From: DALYJJ01 sp031969915
GTDB taxonomy: Bacteria > Acidobacteriota > Terriglobia > Bryobacterales > Bryobacteraceae
Assembly: GCA_031969915.1 (NCBI GenBank)
Contig: DALYJJ010000016.1
Span: 1 to 64,000, forward strand
Direction: 5' to 3'
DNA: 64,000 nt
The notes beneath the pieces are model-generated. The model saw nothing but the letters and a program-made list of their open reading frames with translations. It was not told the DNA's origin and made no database searches. The position numbers and the translations under genes were made by a program. Positions 8,285 through 17,274 of this stretch are shown one piece after another. Each line of letters starts with the position of its first letter. Position 1 is the first letter of the stretch.

Positions 8285-8853
8285 GACTCGCGGCGCTGGC
8301 GTGGTTGTTGGCGGCGGCTCCCTATTGGGAGGCGAAGCCCCCGCGCGAGTGGAGCCCGGACGAACTCGCGCGCATGTTCAGCGAATCGCCGTGGGCGCAG
8401 GCGACCGCCGCGGGCCGCACTTCCGCGGTCTCCGTACCGGTGACGGTGTTCCTGGCCACGGCCGAGCCGATGAAGCAGGCCGAGGCGGAAGCACGCCGCC
8501 GCGCGAAGGTGGAACCGGACCCCGATTACACGGATTTCCTGGCCGCCAACGAAGGCAAGGCGATCATCCTGGCCGTGCGGATCGACAATCCCACGGCGCT
8601 GTCCGATGGCGAAGAATCGCGCCGGATGGAATCGGAAAGCGTTCTACGTGCCGGCCGGAAGAAGCTGCGGATGATGGGCCATTTCCCGCCCTCGCAGGCA
8701 GACCCGCACCTCCGCCTGGCCTACCCCAGACAAGTGTCGCCCGAAGACAAGAAGCTAGTATTCGAGATCTACGTCCCCGGCGTTCCGAGCCCGTATCGCG
8801 CCGCGGAGTTTGCCCTGAAGGATCTGGCGTACCGGGGCGCGCCGGCGTTTTGA
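8281..8853 (+). CDS. Secreted protein of unknown function with W-x-x-x-E/SPWA motif
   Basis: 190 residues. I place the start at ATG 8281, where ATGA overlaps the previous stop and a signal peptide MRLAALAWLLAAAP follows. An upstream in-frame start would read through the thioesterase in another frame. The motif EWSPDELARMFSESPWAQ (about 20-37) resembles the tryptophan/SPWA motif of uncharacterised acidobacterial secreted proteins. The rest is mixed alpha/beta, with FEIYVPGVPSPYRAAEFAL near the C-terminus. I recognise no catalytic site. It is last in the run that began at 5742 before a 51-bp gap. Confidence 0.7.
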   Translation: MRLAALAWLLAAAPYWEAKPPREWSPDELARMFSESPWAQATAAGRTSAVSVPVTVFLATAEPMKQAEAEARRRAKVEPDPDYTDFLAANEGKAIILAVRIDNPTALSDGEESRRMESESVLRAGRKKLRMMGHFPPSQADPHLRLAYPRQVSPEDKKLVFEIYVPGVPSPYRAAEFALKDLAYRGAPAF

Positions 8854-8904
8854 TGGCAGACCGCAGCCACGGTGCGGCGGTCTACGATATATACTCGCTT
8901 TCGA

Positions 8905-9504
8905 ATGCGCTTCGCCAGCCTGATCGCCCTCGTCCTGTCCGGCCTTGCGCCGCTTGGGGCGCAGCAGTGGACTCCGCTCTTCGATGGCCGCAGCCTGAAC
9001 GGATGGCAAACGCCGGGGAAGGCGCGCTGGAGCGTCGAAGACGGTGTACTGATCGGCCGGCAAGGGCCGAACGGCGAGCCCGGCGACCTGCTCTCGAACG
9101 AGCGCTACACGAACTTCGAACTGGAAGCCGAGTGGTCGATGAAGTGGCCGGCGAACAGCGGCCTCTGGTTCAAGTACCAGGGCCCCCGCACCGGATGCCA
9201 GGCGGACTTCCTCGACCAGCCCGACGAGCCGGGCGTCCTGTCGGGCTCGGTCTACTGTATCGGCCCGAAGTTCATCGCACAGAATCGCGACCCGAAGACC
9301 ATTCATAAAGAGGGCTGGAACCAGCTTCGGCTTCGGGTTGAGGGCGAGCGCGTGCAGGTGTGGATGAACGGCCGGTCCGTGGCCGAAGGAACGGTTGCGG
9401 TTTTCCCCGGGCCGGGGCAGGTGGGATTGCAGGTGCACGCGGGCAAGCAATTCGAAGGGATGGAAATCCGGATGCGAAGCGCCCGGATCAGGAGGCTGCC
9501 ATGA
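8905..9504 (+). CDS. DUF1080 (3-keto-disaccharide hydrolase-like) secreted protein
   Basis: 199 residues from ATG 8905. A signal peptide (MRFASLIALVLSGLAPLGAQ) is followed at once by WTPLFDGRSLNGWQT, the hallmark of the DUF1080 concanavalin-like fold. Further conserved points are WSVEDGVLIG, NFELEAEWSM, NSGLWFKYQG, and GWNQLRLRVEGERVQVWMNG. Some members of this family cleave 3-keto-glycosides made by Gfo/Idh-type dehydrogenases. The flanking oxidoreductases support that role, but the substrate is inferred. Its stop overlaps the next start (ATGA at 9501-9504), so it is coupled to the second oxidoreductase. The preceding gap contains TATATACT near 8887, a possible -10. Confidence 0.87.
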   Translation: MRFASLIALVLSGLAPLGAQQWTPLFDGRSLNGWQTPGKARWSVEDGVLIGRQGPNGEPGDLLSNERYTNFELEAEWSMKWPANSGLWFKYQGPRTGCQADFLDQPDEPGVLSGSVYCIGPKFIAQNRDPKTIHKEGWNQLRLRVEGERVQVWMNGRSVAEGTVAVFPGPGQVGLQVHAGKQFEGMEIRMRSARIRRLP

Positions 9505-10733
9505 ATCGCCGCTCCTTTTTGCAGGCCGCGGTGGCGTTCCCGTACGTCGCGCGGTCCACGGTGCTCGGCGCGAACGACCGCGTGCAAGTGGGCTTCATCG
9601 GCGTGGGCAATCGCGCGCGCTGGCTGCTCCGGCACGAGGACTTCGGCGACGTTCAGATTGCCGCCCTCGCCGACATCAGCCCGTGGAGTCTCGCCGAGGC
9701 CATGCGCTTTCAGCCGAAGGGCCAGGTCTGGCGGCCCTACAACGATTACCGCCGCATGTTCGAACAGGAGAAGCTGGACGGCGTGTTCGTCGAGACCACC
9801 ACGCATGCGCGCGTCCTTGTCTGCATGCACGCGCTGCAGGCGGGGCTGGATGTGTACGCAGAAAAGCCGCTCACACTCACGGTGGAAGAGGGGCAGGTGA
9901 TCGCGCGCGCCGTACGGAAGCTCGGCCGCGTGCTGCAAACGGGCACGCAGCAGCGATCCATCCCGATCAACATTCACGCGAGCAAGCTGGTGGCCGAGGG
10001 CAAGATCGGCAAAGTGGAGAAGGTTGTGGTGTGCAACTTCCTGGGGCCCGAGCGGTGGCAGCCGAAGCCTGCGCAGGCGATTCCCGCGGGGCTCGATTGG
10101 GACGTGTGGTGCAACCAGACGGAGCTGCGGCCCTACCATCCGGAGATCCATCGCGGGTGGGCGAAGTATTGGGATTACGACGGCGGCGGCCAGTCCTGGG
10201 GCGTCACCGGATGGGGCACGCACTCGCTCGACCAGGTGCAGGCCGCGCTGGGCACGGACCTGACTGGGCCGGTGGAAGTGCGCCTCGAAACGCCGGGCCC
10301 CGAAGGCAAGATCACGCTGGTCTACGCGGGCGGGACCCGGGTGTGCCTGGAGCAGCCGAAGATCGACGACCATCAGCAGTTGGGCGCGATCTTCCAGGGC
10401 ACGAACGGCGAGATCCAGATCCTGCGCGGCGACTTCAAGACCAACCGGGCGGAGTTGAAGGCCGGCTCGCCCGACGTGGTCGTCGAGGGGCCTGGCGAGA
10501 ATTCCTATCACATCCGGAATTTCGCGCAGGCGATTCGCTCCCGGACGAGACCCAACGCGGACGTCGAGATCGCGCACCGCTCGACGACCCTCTGCCACCT
10601 GGTCAACATCTGCCGGGAGTTGCAGCGCAGCCTGCGTTGGAACCCGGCGGCAGAACGCTTCGAAAACGACCCGGAGGCGAACGCGAAACTGGCGCGGCCG
10701 CGCCGGAAGGGCTACGAACTGCCCGCCGTCTAG
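9501..10733 (+). CDS. Gfo/Idh/MocA family oxidoreductase with Tat-like signal (second copy)
   Basis: 410 residues from ATG 9501, which overlaps the DUF1080 stop. The N-terminus NRRSFLQAAVAFPYVARS is twin-arginine-like. The nucleotide-binding motif is VGFIGVGNRAR, the EKP motif lies at residues 121-123 (K122), and the C-terminal domain has WDYDGGGQSWGVTGWGTH. It is related in layout to the protein at 5742 but clearly diverged, so the two are paralogues rather than a recent duplication. It probably oxidises a glycoside or keto-sugar in the periplasm together with the DUF1080 protein. The stop TAG at 10731 lies in a CTAG that is also the stop of the convergent gene. Confidence 0.9.
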   Translation: MNRRSFLQAAVAFPYVARSTVLGANDRVQVGFIGVGNRARWLLRHEDFGDVQIAALADISPWSLAEAMRFQPKGQVWRPYNDYRRMFEQEKLDGVFVETTTHARVLVCMHALQAGLDVYAEKPLTLTVEEGQVIARAVRKLGRVLQTGTQQRSIPINIHASKLVAEGKIGKVEKVVVCNFLGPERWQPKPAQAIPAGLDWDVWCNQTELRPYHPEIHRGWAKYWDYDGGGQSWGVTGWGTHSLDQVQAALGTDLTGPVEVRLETPGPEGKITLVYAGGTRVCLEQPKIDDHQQLGAIFQGTNGEIQILRGDFKTNRAELKAGSPDVVVEGPGENSYHIRNFAQAIRSRTRPNADVEIAHRSTTLCHLVNICRELQRSLRWNPAAERFENDPEANAKLARPRRKGYELPAV

Positions 10734-13552
10734 TCCACGAAGGCGAACTCGTTCGTGCTCAGTAAGACCTGCGCCAGACGTTCCATCGGATTCAGCGGCC
10801 GCATCACGGGGCCGCTGAAGTCCGCCTTGGCGCTGTAGGTCTTCGCTCCCAGTTTGATCGTGGGCGACCAGGAGAAACGGTCGGCTTCGGCGTCCTCCCG
10901 GCCGTCGACGGCGAAGTCGATGTGCTCGCCCGCGTCTACTTCCAGCCCGCGGACGTTCGTGTCCACCTGAAGGTCCTGAACCGCCCAGCTTGCGATCTCG
11001 CCCCGCCGGCTGGAGACAATCCTGGCCCGGATGCCGTCCACGTTTTTGTGCTTGCTGCCGCCATGCCGGACCACGCCGGAGATCTCCAGGCGGCCTTTCT
11101 CCGGGGCCGTCCAGCGGCGAGTGAGGCGAAGGCCGGCGTCCGGCGCGACGCCTCCCTCCGCGGTGAGCCGGGCTTCACCGGCGCGCCGGTCCGGAAGCAC
11201 GGTGGTTGGCTGCCACCCATCGTTGACGAAGTACCGGAGCGGTTCGCCGTCGAGCCAATAGGACCAGGGCCCCGGAGGGGGCGTCTCCGCGCGCGACGGT
11301 TGCTTGAGGAACTCCTCCGCGGCCTCCCGCTCGGCCTCCGTCGGGTCCCGCTGCAACACGCGCCGGTAGAGGGCCACGATGCCGCCGGAAGCCGCGGCCC
11401 TGGCCTGTTCGGCAACGAAGGGGTTGTTCATCAGGAACAGCGCCTGGGTCGGTGTGGTCGTGGTGAAGCGGCCCGGGCTGTGCTGTTCCGCGGACGGGAA
11501 GTCGAAGGTCTGAAAAACGCCCGGCAGCCGCGTGCGATCGATGTAGGCGTAGACGGTCCGCCGCGGAACCGCTGGGCTCGCCGTAAGGTCGAACGGCAGC
11601 CCGCCCGCCGTGGAGTCGAGTTGGCCGGAGACCGCGAGCATGGCGTCCCGCAGCGCTTCGAAATCGAGCCTCTTGCGCCGCCCGGATTGGCGGTAGGTCT
11701 CCGAAAGCAGGATGCGCCGGTGGAGCTTCTTGAGCGACCAACCGTCTTCGACCAGGGTCGCGGCCAGCCAGTCGAGCAACGGTTGGTTGGAGGGCGGGTC
11801 ACTGCGCGTGCCGAAGTCGCTGGTGGTCTTCACGACGCCTTCGCCGAAATACTGCGCCCACACGCGATTGACGATGACGCGGGCGGTGAGCGGGTTGCCG
11901 GGGCCGGCCACCGCGTTCGCCAACTCCCATCGGCCGCTCCCCTTGGCCCACGGCGCGCACGCGGGTTCGCACAGAACATCGAGAAACTGGGGCGGCGTCT
12001 CCACGCCCTTGTTGTTCGGGTTGCCGCGGACGAAGACCTGCGCCTTGCGGAGCGGGTCGGCCTCGCGCAACGCCGTGGCCCGTGGGGCGGCGCCGCGATA
12101 CGCGAAATCGATCCACACGCGTTCAGCGCGCAGGCGAAGATCCCGCAGGTTGTTATTGTCCCCTTCGGTCTGAATGAGCTTCATCTCGGCGAACGGGACG
12201 TTCATCGGGTTGGCGGGGTCTTCCAGAATGGCCTTGGCCTGAGCCTCCGTCGGAGCGTAGGCGCGCTCTGCGGTGTAGCGCAGCCAACGCCGGAGCAGTT
12301 CCAGATTGAGATCCTGCTCCCGGGCGAACTCTTCGAGCGCGGCGGGAGAGAGCGGCCGGGACTTGGCGGCGGCTTCCAGATACCGGACGACCTGCGCGGG
12401 TTGGCGGAGTTGCTGAATCAGGACCTCAAAACGCGTTCGCCGGTATTCGTCGATGTCCCGTTGCCGCTTGGCCATTTCGCGTTCGAACACCGCCTTCCGG
12501 ACGGGATCGTCCGTGCCCGAGAGAGGTTCCGGGTTAAGGTGCTCCTCCGAATTCAGGAACACGCCGTAGAGAGCGTAGTAGTTCTTCGTCGGGATCGGAT
12601 CGTACTTGTGGTCGTGACAGCGCGCGCAGGCCACGGTCAGCCCCATCGCGCCCCGGGTCAGGGCATCGATCCGGTCGTCGATGTTGTCCGGCTCGTTGTT
12701 GAGATAGTTTCGACCCAGCGTGACGAAGCCCAGCGCGGCCAGATCGGTCCTGCGCGCGGTGGGGTCACGGTCGGCGGCGATCTGCAAGCGGAGGAAGCGA
12801 TCGTACGGCATGTCCTCGTTCAGCGCGCGGATCACCCAGTCGCGATAGGTAAAGGAAAAGGGGAAGCGGATGTCGAGGTCGAGCTGGTCGGAGTAGCGGG
12901 CGACATCCAACCAGTGGCGGGCCCAGCGCTCACCGTATCGCGGCGAGGCGAGCAGTTCGTCGACGCGGCGCTCCCAGGCGCCGGGCGATGTGTCGTCGAG
13001 AAAGGCCTGGACCTGCTCGTAAGTGGGCGGGAGGCCGGTGACATCGAAGTACGCCCGGCGCAGCAGCGTCCGCCGGTCCGCCGCGGGCAGCGTGGGCTTC
13101 GTGAAATCGTCGATCCCACGGCCGCCAGTAGGTTTCACGACGGGACGGAAGGCCCACCATTTCACGCCCGCTGGGGCCGGTTGCCCGGAGACCTCCGGAA
13201 ACGGCGCGCCGTCGCGGATCCACCGTTCGAAGTCCTGCACCACGCCGGGCGCCAAGGGCTTGCCGGGCGGCATTTTCAGATCCGCTTCCGTGTGCCTGAG
13301 CGCACGCAGCAGCAGGCTCCGCTCAGGGTCTCCGGGTGTTGCCGCCGGACCGCGATTGCCTCCCGCGCGGAACGACTGCGGCGTGTCCAGGCGAAGGCCC
13401 CCCTGGACCACTGGCGCCTGGGCGCTATGACAGGCGAAGCAGTGCTTCGCGAGCACCGGCCGGATGCGGCTTTCGAAGTGGTCGACGCTGCCGGTGGAAG
13501 GAGCCTGGGCGAAGAGCGGGAGTGCGGCGAGGAGGGCGCGGAGCGGTCGCAT
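10730..13552 (-). CDS. PSD1-type cytochrome c / DUF1549 / DUF1553 protein
   Basis: 940 residues from ATG 13552 (MRPLRALLAALPLFAQ is a signal peptide). An ATG 33 bases further upstream is in frame but lacks signal-peptide logic. One heme-c motif CFACH (about 38-42) lies in the planctomycete-type cytochrome domain. A DUF1549 region follows (WARHWLDVARYSDQ, CARCHDHKYDPIPT with a second CxxCH-like motif), then DUF1553 (NRVWAQYFGEGVVKT, SNQPLLDWLA, LSETYRQS). The C-terminal 200 residues are extra beta-rich sequence. Such proteins usually pair with a DUF1501 protein, which is absent here. The role is probably periplasmic redox or polysaccharide metabolism. It ends on a CTAG shared with the convergent oxidoreductase. 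Confidence 0.88.
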   Translation of the reverse strand: MRPLRALLAALPLFAQAPSTGSVDHFESRIRPVLAKHCFACHSAQAPVVQGGLRLDTPQSFRAGGNRGPAATPGDPERSLLLRALRHTEADLKMPPGKPLAPGVVQDFERWIRDGAPFPEVSGQPAPAGVKWWAFRPVVKPTGGRGIDDFTKPTLPAADRRTLLRRAYFDVTGLPPTYEQVQAFLDDTSPGAWERRVDELLASPRYGERWARHWLDVARYSDQLDLDIRFPFSFTYRDWVIRALNEDMPYDRFLRLQIAADRDPTARRTDLAALGFVTLGRNYLNNEPDNIDDRIDALTRGAMGLTVACARCHDHKYDPIPTKNYYALYGVFLNSEEHLNPEPLSGTDDPVRKAVFEREMAKRQRDIDEYRRTRFEVLIQQLRQPAQVVRYLEAAAKSRPLSPAALEEFAREQDLNLELLRRWLRYTAERAYAPTEAQAKAILEDPANPMNVPFAEMKLIQTEGDNNNLRDLRLRAERVWIDFAYRGAAPRATALREADPLRKAQVFVRGNPNNKGVETPPQFLDVLCEPACAPWAKGSGRWELANAVAGPGNPLTARVIVNRVWAQYFGEGVVKTTSDFGTRSDPPSNQPLLDWLAATLVEDGWSLKKLHRRILLSETYRQSGRRKRLDFEALRDAMLAVSGQLDSTAGGLPFDLTASPAVPRRTVYAYIDRTRLPGVFQTFDFPSAEQHSPGRFTTTTPTQALFLMNNPFVAEQARAAASGGIVALYRRVLQRDPTEAEREAAEEFLKQPSRAETPPPGPWSYWLDGEPLRYFVNDGWQPTTVLPDRRAGEARLTAEGGVAPDAGLRLTRRWTAPEKGRLEISGVVRHGGSKHKNVDGIRARIVSSRRGEIASWAVQDLQVDTNVRGLEVDAGEHIDFAVDGREDAEADRFSWSPTIKLGAKTYSAKADFSGPVMRPLNPMERLAQVLLSTNEFAFVD

Positions 13553-13615
13553 AGCAAGGGTCCCAGCGCTGATGCTGTTCAGCATAGCAGCGCGCGGCCG
13601 CTGCGGCGTAGCGGT

Positions 13616-16255
13616 TTACTGACGAACGGCGTGGAGGCGCATCGCGCGCTCGCGCACGAAGGCGGACTCGGGATAGCGCAGGCTCAGGCCGTTCCAGATC
13701 CGTCCGGCTTGCCGTTCGGCGTCGCCGGAGGCCACTTCGTCCAAGCCGGCCGCCCAGATGCGAATCCGGGCAAGCCGTTCCAGCGTGTCGAAGGCTTCTC
13801 CGAGCGTGGGGTTCGCCTTCATAGGGGCTCGCGGCAGGTTCGCGCGGGCCGCCGCCAGCGCATCCGGAGTCCGCTCGGAAAGATGCAGCAGCATCTCGCC
13901 GGCCCGCAGATACGCGCTCCGGTTTACGGCCTTGCCGGCGGCTTCCACCGGCTGAATGAGCCGGCCGGCCTCGTCCAGTTGCGCGCGTGCGAGGTCGAAG
14001 CGCCGCAAGCGCGCCAGGGGCTCCACCGAAGCGATCAAGAGGTCGAAGCGCCACTCGGGGCGGTACTCGTTTCCGGCCGAGGTGGCGGAGACCTGCTCCT
14101 CGGCGCGATTCAGCCGCTCCAGCGCGCGCTCAGGCTGCGCAACGGTGAGCAGCGCCGCCTCGCGGCCGAGAGCACGCGCGAGGTCGAGCTTGGCGGCATC
14201 GTTGTGAGGATCGGCCGCGACCAACCGCTCGGCGAGCGCGCGTGCCTGGCCGTACTGCTCCATCGCCGCCGCGGGCCGGCCCATGTGGAAGCGGGCCGGC
14301 GATCCCAGCAGGTCGCCCAAGGCAATGTGGCTCCAGTACAACTGGCGGGAATAGCGAACGATGTGGGGGGCGGCGGCGGAGTGGCGCGCGGCCTCTCGCA
14401 CCGCTTCCTGCAGGCTGGCCAGAGCGCCCGGGAAATCGCCGTCCAGTGCTTGCGCGCGGCCGTAGCCCACCAGAGTGCTGACCAATTGCGATTCGCCGGC
14501 GTGATCCGGAGCTGCTTTCTCAGGGCGCGCTCGCAGCAACGCCAAGGCCTGCCCGAAGGCCTCAGTGGATTCGGTCCGCGCGCCCACGGAATCGAGATAG
14601 CGCGCCTGCAAGAGGAAGGCCTGGGCCTTCCGGGCCGGATCGAGGCCCTCGGCCAGGCGCAGCAAGCGGTTGACGGTTTCCTTGTGCTCTGCCGTGTGCC
14701 CGGATTCATGGAAGACCGGGACCAGGCTCTGGTAGAGGCCAAACAGCTTGTTCCTGCGTTCCCCGCCGGTGAGGCGCGCCTCGACCGCGGCGCCCAGATC
14801 GAGCGCTCGCGAGGCGAAGGCCAGCGCGCTCGCCGTGTCGCCCGTGCTGGCAGCGGCACCCCCGCGGCTCCGAGCCAGCCGGGCGTAGGCGTTCATCCGC
14901 TCCCAAGCCAGTTCGGGATCGTCTCCGCGCTCGCGTCCGAGCCGCTCCAGGTACTCCACCGCGATGGCGCCGAGTTTCTCGCGAGCCTTGGTGGCGCCGA
15001 TCACACCGTCGATTTCGTCGTGCACTTCGAAGAGCAGCTTCTCGGCCAGCCGGCGGGACTCGGCCGCCCGGTCGATCGCCACGGCACGCTGCTTCCACGC
15101 GGCCGCGGTGGCGAAGATCAGGGTGGCCGCGAGGGCCGCGACCAGAGACAAGATCGCCCAGTGCCGCGAGGCGAAGCGGCGAGCCCGGTAGAGGGTGGAA
15201 TCCGGAGTGGCGTGCACCGGGCGCCGCTCCAGGAAGCGATTGAGATCCTCGGCCAGTTCCGGCGCGGAGCCGTACCGGCGTTCCGGCTCGCGATGCAGCG
15301 CCTTCAGGAGAATGTTCTCGAGATCGCCCCGCAGATGCGGCCGCAACGAAGAAGGACGGGCGACGTCTTCTTCGGCAATCTGGCGAATCGCCTGGCTCAG
15401 CGACCCGCCGCGGATCGTCCGGGGGGCGGAGCCGGTGAGCAGCCGGTAGAGTACCGCACCGATACCGTAGACGTCGGTGGCGACCGTGGGCGCGAGGCCC
15501 AGCGCCTGTTCCGGGCTCGCGTACGCCGGCGTGAAGCCGCGCGCGGAAGTCAGCGCCGCCTCCGGGCTCAGATCGCTGGCGATCCCGAAGTCGATGAGCT
15601 TCGGCAGGCCGTCCGCGGTCACCAGGACATTTTCCGGCTTGATGTCGCTGTGAACCACCAGGTTCCGGTGCGCGAATTGCACCGCTTCGCAGAGCTTCAG
15701 CACCAGCCGGATGACTTCGGATTGCTCGGCCAGGGACTGGGCGCAATAAACGTCGATCGGCGCCCCGTCCACCTGCTCGATCACCGCGTACGGGACACCG
15801 TCTTCCGTGGCGCCGGCGTCGATGAGCCCAGCGATGTAGGGATGCCGGAGCGAAGCCAGCATCTGGCGCTCACGGCAGAAGCGCCGGTGCGCGTTCTCCC
15901 GCGCCGGCTCGCCCGCCAACACCGGCGCCTGAGCGAACTTCACGGCGACGCGCTGGCGCACTTCGCCGTCCACGCGCTGCGCCTCGTAGACCGCACCCAT
16001 GCCGCCCGAGCCCAACAGCCGGGTGATCTCAAACGGGCCCACCCGTTGCGCGCCGGGCGCGTCCCGCAACGCGCCGATCGCCTCGCGCACAATGCTCGCC
16101 GGCTGGGTGAAGCCGTCCGAGTCGTACTCCAACAGCGCTAGAACCTCGGAACGCACGCGCGTGTTCGTGCAGTGGTCACGCATATAGGCAGGGCGTGCCA
16201 CGGCGGGAATCTCCGCGGCCCGGCCAAACCAGTGGCGCACCTGCTCGCTCGTCAC
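13616..16255 (-). CDS. Membrane-anchored Ser/Thr protein kinase with TPR-like C-terminus
   Basis: 879 residues from GTG 16255. I prefer this to ATG 16351, which would leave 2 bp to the divergent start at 16354. An N-terminal helical segment (1-65) precedes a PknB-type kinase domain (about 71-340): glycine loop LLGSGGMGAVYEA, VAVKF lysine K106, catalytic loop VVHSDIKPENV with D204, DFG at 222-224, and APE-like ASPEQAL. The arginine of HRD is replaced by serine. A single transmembrane helix (about 366-387) is followed by about 490 residues of helical, TPR-like repeats, presumably outside the membrane. Kinases of this shape are common in Acidobacteriota and are thought to couple external signals to cytoplasmic phosphorylation. 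Confidence 0.87.
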   Translation of the reverse strand: MTSEQVRHWFGRAAEIPAVARPAYMRDHCTNTRVRSEVLALLEYDSDGFTQPASIVREAIGALRDAPGAQRVGPFEITRLLGSGGMGAVYEAQRVDGEVRQRVAVKFAQAPVLAGEPARENAHRRFCRERQMLASLRHPYIAGLIDAGATEDGVPYAVIEQVDGAPIDVYCAQSLAEQSEVIRLVLKLCEAVQFAHRNLVVHSDIKPENVLVTADGLPKLIDFGIASDLSPEAALTSARGFTPAYASPEQALGLAPTVATDVYGIGAVLYRLLTGSAPRTIRGGSLSQAIRQIAEEDVARPSSLRPHLRGDLENILLKALHREPERRYGSAPELAEDLNRFLERRPVHATPDSTLYRARRFASRHWAILSLVAALAATLIFATAAAWKQRAVAIDRAAESRRLAEKLLFEVHDEIDGVIGATKAREKLGAIAVEYLERLGRERGDDPELAWERMNAYARLARSRGGAAASTGDTASALAFASRALDLGAAVEARLTGGERRNKLFGLYQSLVPVFHESGHTAEHKETVNRLLRLAEGLDPARKAQAFLLQARYLDSVGARTESTEAFGQALALLRARPEKAAPDHAGESQLVSTLVGYGRAQALDGDFPGALASLQEAVREAARHSAAAPHIVRYSRQLYWSHIALGDLLGSPARFHMGRPAAAMEQYGQARALAERLVAADPHNDAAKLDLARALGREAALLTVAQPERALERLNRAEEQVSATSAGNEYRPEWRFDLLIASVEPLARLRRFDLARAQLDEAGRLIQPVEAAGKAVNRSAYLRAGEMLLHLSERTPDALAAARANLPRAPMKANPTLGEAFDTLERLARIRIWAAGLDEVASGDAERQAGRIWNGLSLRYPESAFVRERAMRLHAVRQ

Positions 16256-16353
16256 AACGGTAGACGCGAGAACGGCGGACCTGATCGGCTCACTTGGAAT
16301 TGTTTGCGCACTCTCCCGGCGATTGGCGCTTCCAGCCCAGGAGGACATCACCG

Positions 16354-17181
16354 ATGAACATCCGATTCACCCGGCGCCTGTTGGCCTTTAGCGCCCTCGC
16401 CGCTCTTTCTCATGTTGCCTACGCCGATGGCGTGGCCGGCATCGACCAGAAACTCGCACTCCAGGGGAAGATCACCCCGGACGACGCACCGGGCTTCCCG
16501 GTCACCATCTCCCAATCCGGCAGCTATCGGCTCACCGGAAACCTGACCGTACCGGACGCGGCCACCACCGCAATCCACATCACGGCCGACGACGTCACGC
16601 TTGACCTCAACGGCTTCACCATTTCCGGGCCGAACGTCTGCACGGGAAACCCGGTTCGCTGCACCTTCTCCGGATCGGGCATCGGCGTCATGGCGGTGGC
16701 GCCGGCGGGCGTCGTGAGCCCGGCGAACGTGCGGGTGATGAACGGCGTGGTTCGCGGCATGGGAGGCCACGGGATCCGCATGCTGGGCGACGGGACCTCA
16801 GTAGAGCGCGTGCGGGCGGTGAGCAACGGCGGCCCGGGTATTGTCGTCGGCGCGGGTCAGGTGATCGACAGCGAAGCGCGCCTCAGCGGCTCCGGCGCCG
16901 CCATTGTGGGACTTGTTGTGCGCGGCTCCATCGCGGCGGAGAATGTGTTCGGCATCTTCGTCCGTCCGGGCGGAGTGGCCATCGGCAACTCGGCGTACTC
17001 CAATGCGGCGGGCGGCATCTCCGTGAACAACGGCGTCGCCGCTCATAATTCAGCCTCCCGCAACGGCAGCTACGGCATCGAAGCGGTCTGCCCCGGAACG
17101 CTGGTAGGGAACCTCACGTATCAGAACGCCGAGAACCTGCGGATGAACGGCGTGTGCACAGTGGCGGACACCGCGCAGTAA
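16354..17181 (+). CDS. Secreted right-handed parallel beta-helix protein
   Basis: 275 residues from ATG 16354, with AGGAGG at 16339-16344 nine bases upstream. A signal peptide (1-24, ending AYA-DG) precedes a segment ITQSG-type (TISQSGSYRLTGNLTV) and ADDVTLDLNGFTISG, the standard entry into a NosD/pectate-lyase-like parallel beta-helix. Successive turns follow: NVRVMNGVVRGMGGHGIRML, VERVRAVSNGGPGIVV, AIGNSAYSNAAGGISV, AHNSASRNGSYGIEA. No catalytic aspartates typical of polysaccharide lyases are evident, so it may be a binding or surface protein. It is transcribed away from the kinase gene and ends before a strong GC hairpin. Confidence 0.82.
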   Translation: MNIRFTRRLLAFSALAALSHVAYADGVAGIDQKLALQGKITPDDAPGFPVTISQSGSYRLTGNLTVPDAATTAIHITADDVTLDLNGFTISGPNVCTGNPVRCTFSGSGIGVMAVAPAGVVSPANVRVMNGVVRGMGGHGIRMLGDGTSVERVRAVSNGGPGIVVGAGQVIDSEARLSGSGAAIVGLVVRGSIAAENVFGIFVRPGGVAIGNSAYSNAAGGISVNNGVAAHNSASRNGSYGIEAVCPGTLVGNLTYQNAENLRMNGVCTVADTAQ

Positions 17182-17196
17182 GCGGTTGGTCTCACC

Positions 17197-17232
17197 GCCC
17201 CGGCCGGCGCGCAGTGTCCCGCCGGCCGGGGC
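17197..17232 (+). terminator. Perfect 12-bp GC hairpin after beta-helix gene
   Basis: GCCCCGGCCGGC (17197-17208) and its exact complement GCCGGCCGGGGC (17221-17232) flank a 12-base loop, 15 bp after the stop at 17181. No T-run follows, so it is at best a non-canonical terminator. It could also be a stem that insulates the glycosyltransferase gene at 17275. Confidence 0.5.
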
Positions 17233-17274
17233 CGGAGCGGCGCCCTGCTATTCTCAGGGGTTGCGGCTGCCCGA

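Noticed and set aside
10922..16141. 1739-codon open frame on the plus strand covering two genes
   Set aside because: It is antisense to the PSD1 gene and the Ser/Thr kinase gene, both of which have clear conserved motifs. The predicted protein is rich in Arg, Gly and Ala without family motifs, as expected of a shadow in GC-rich DNA.
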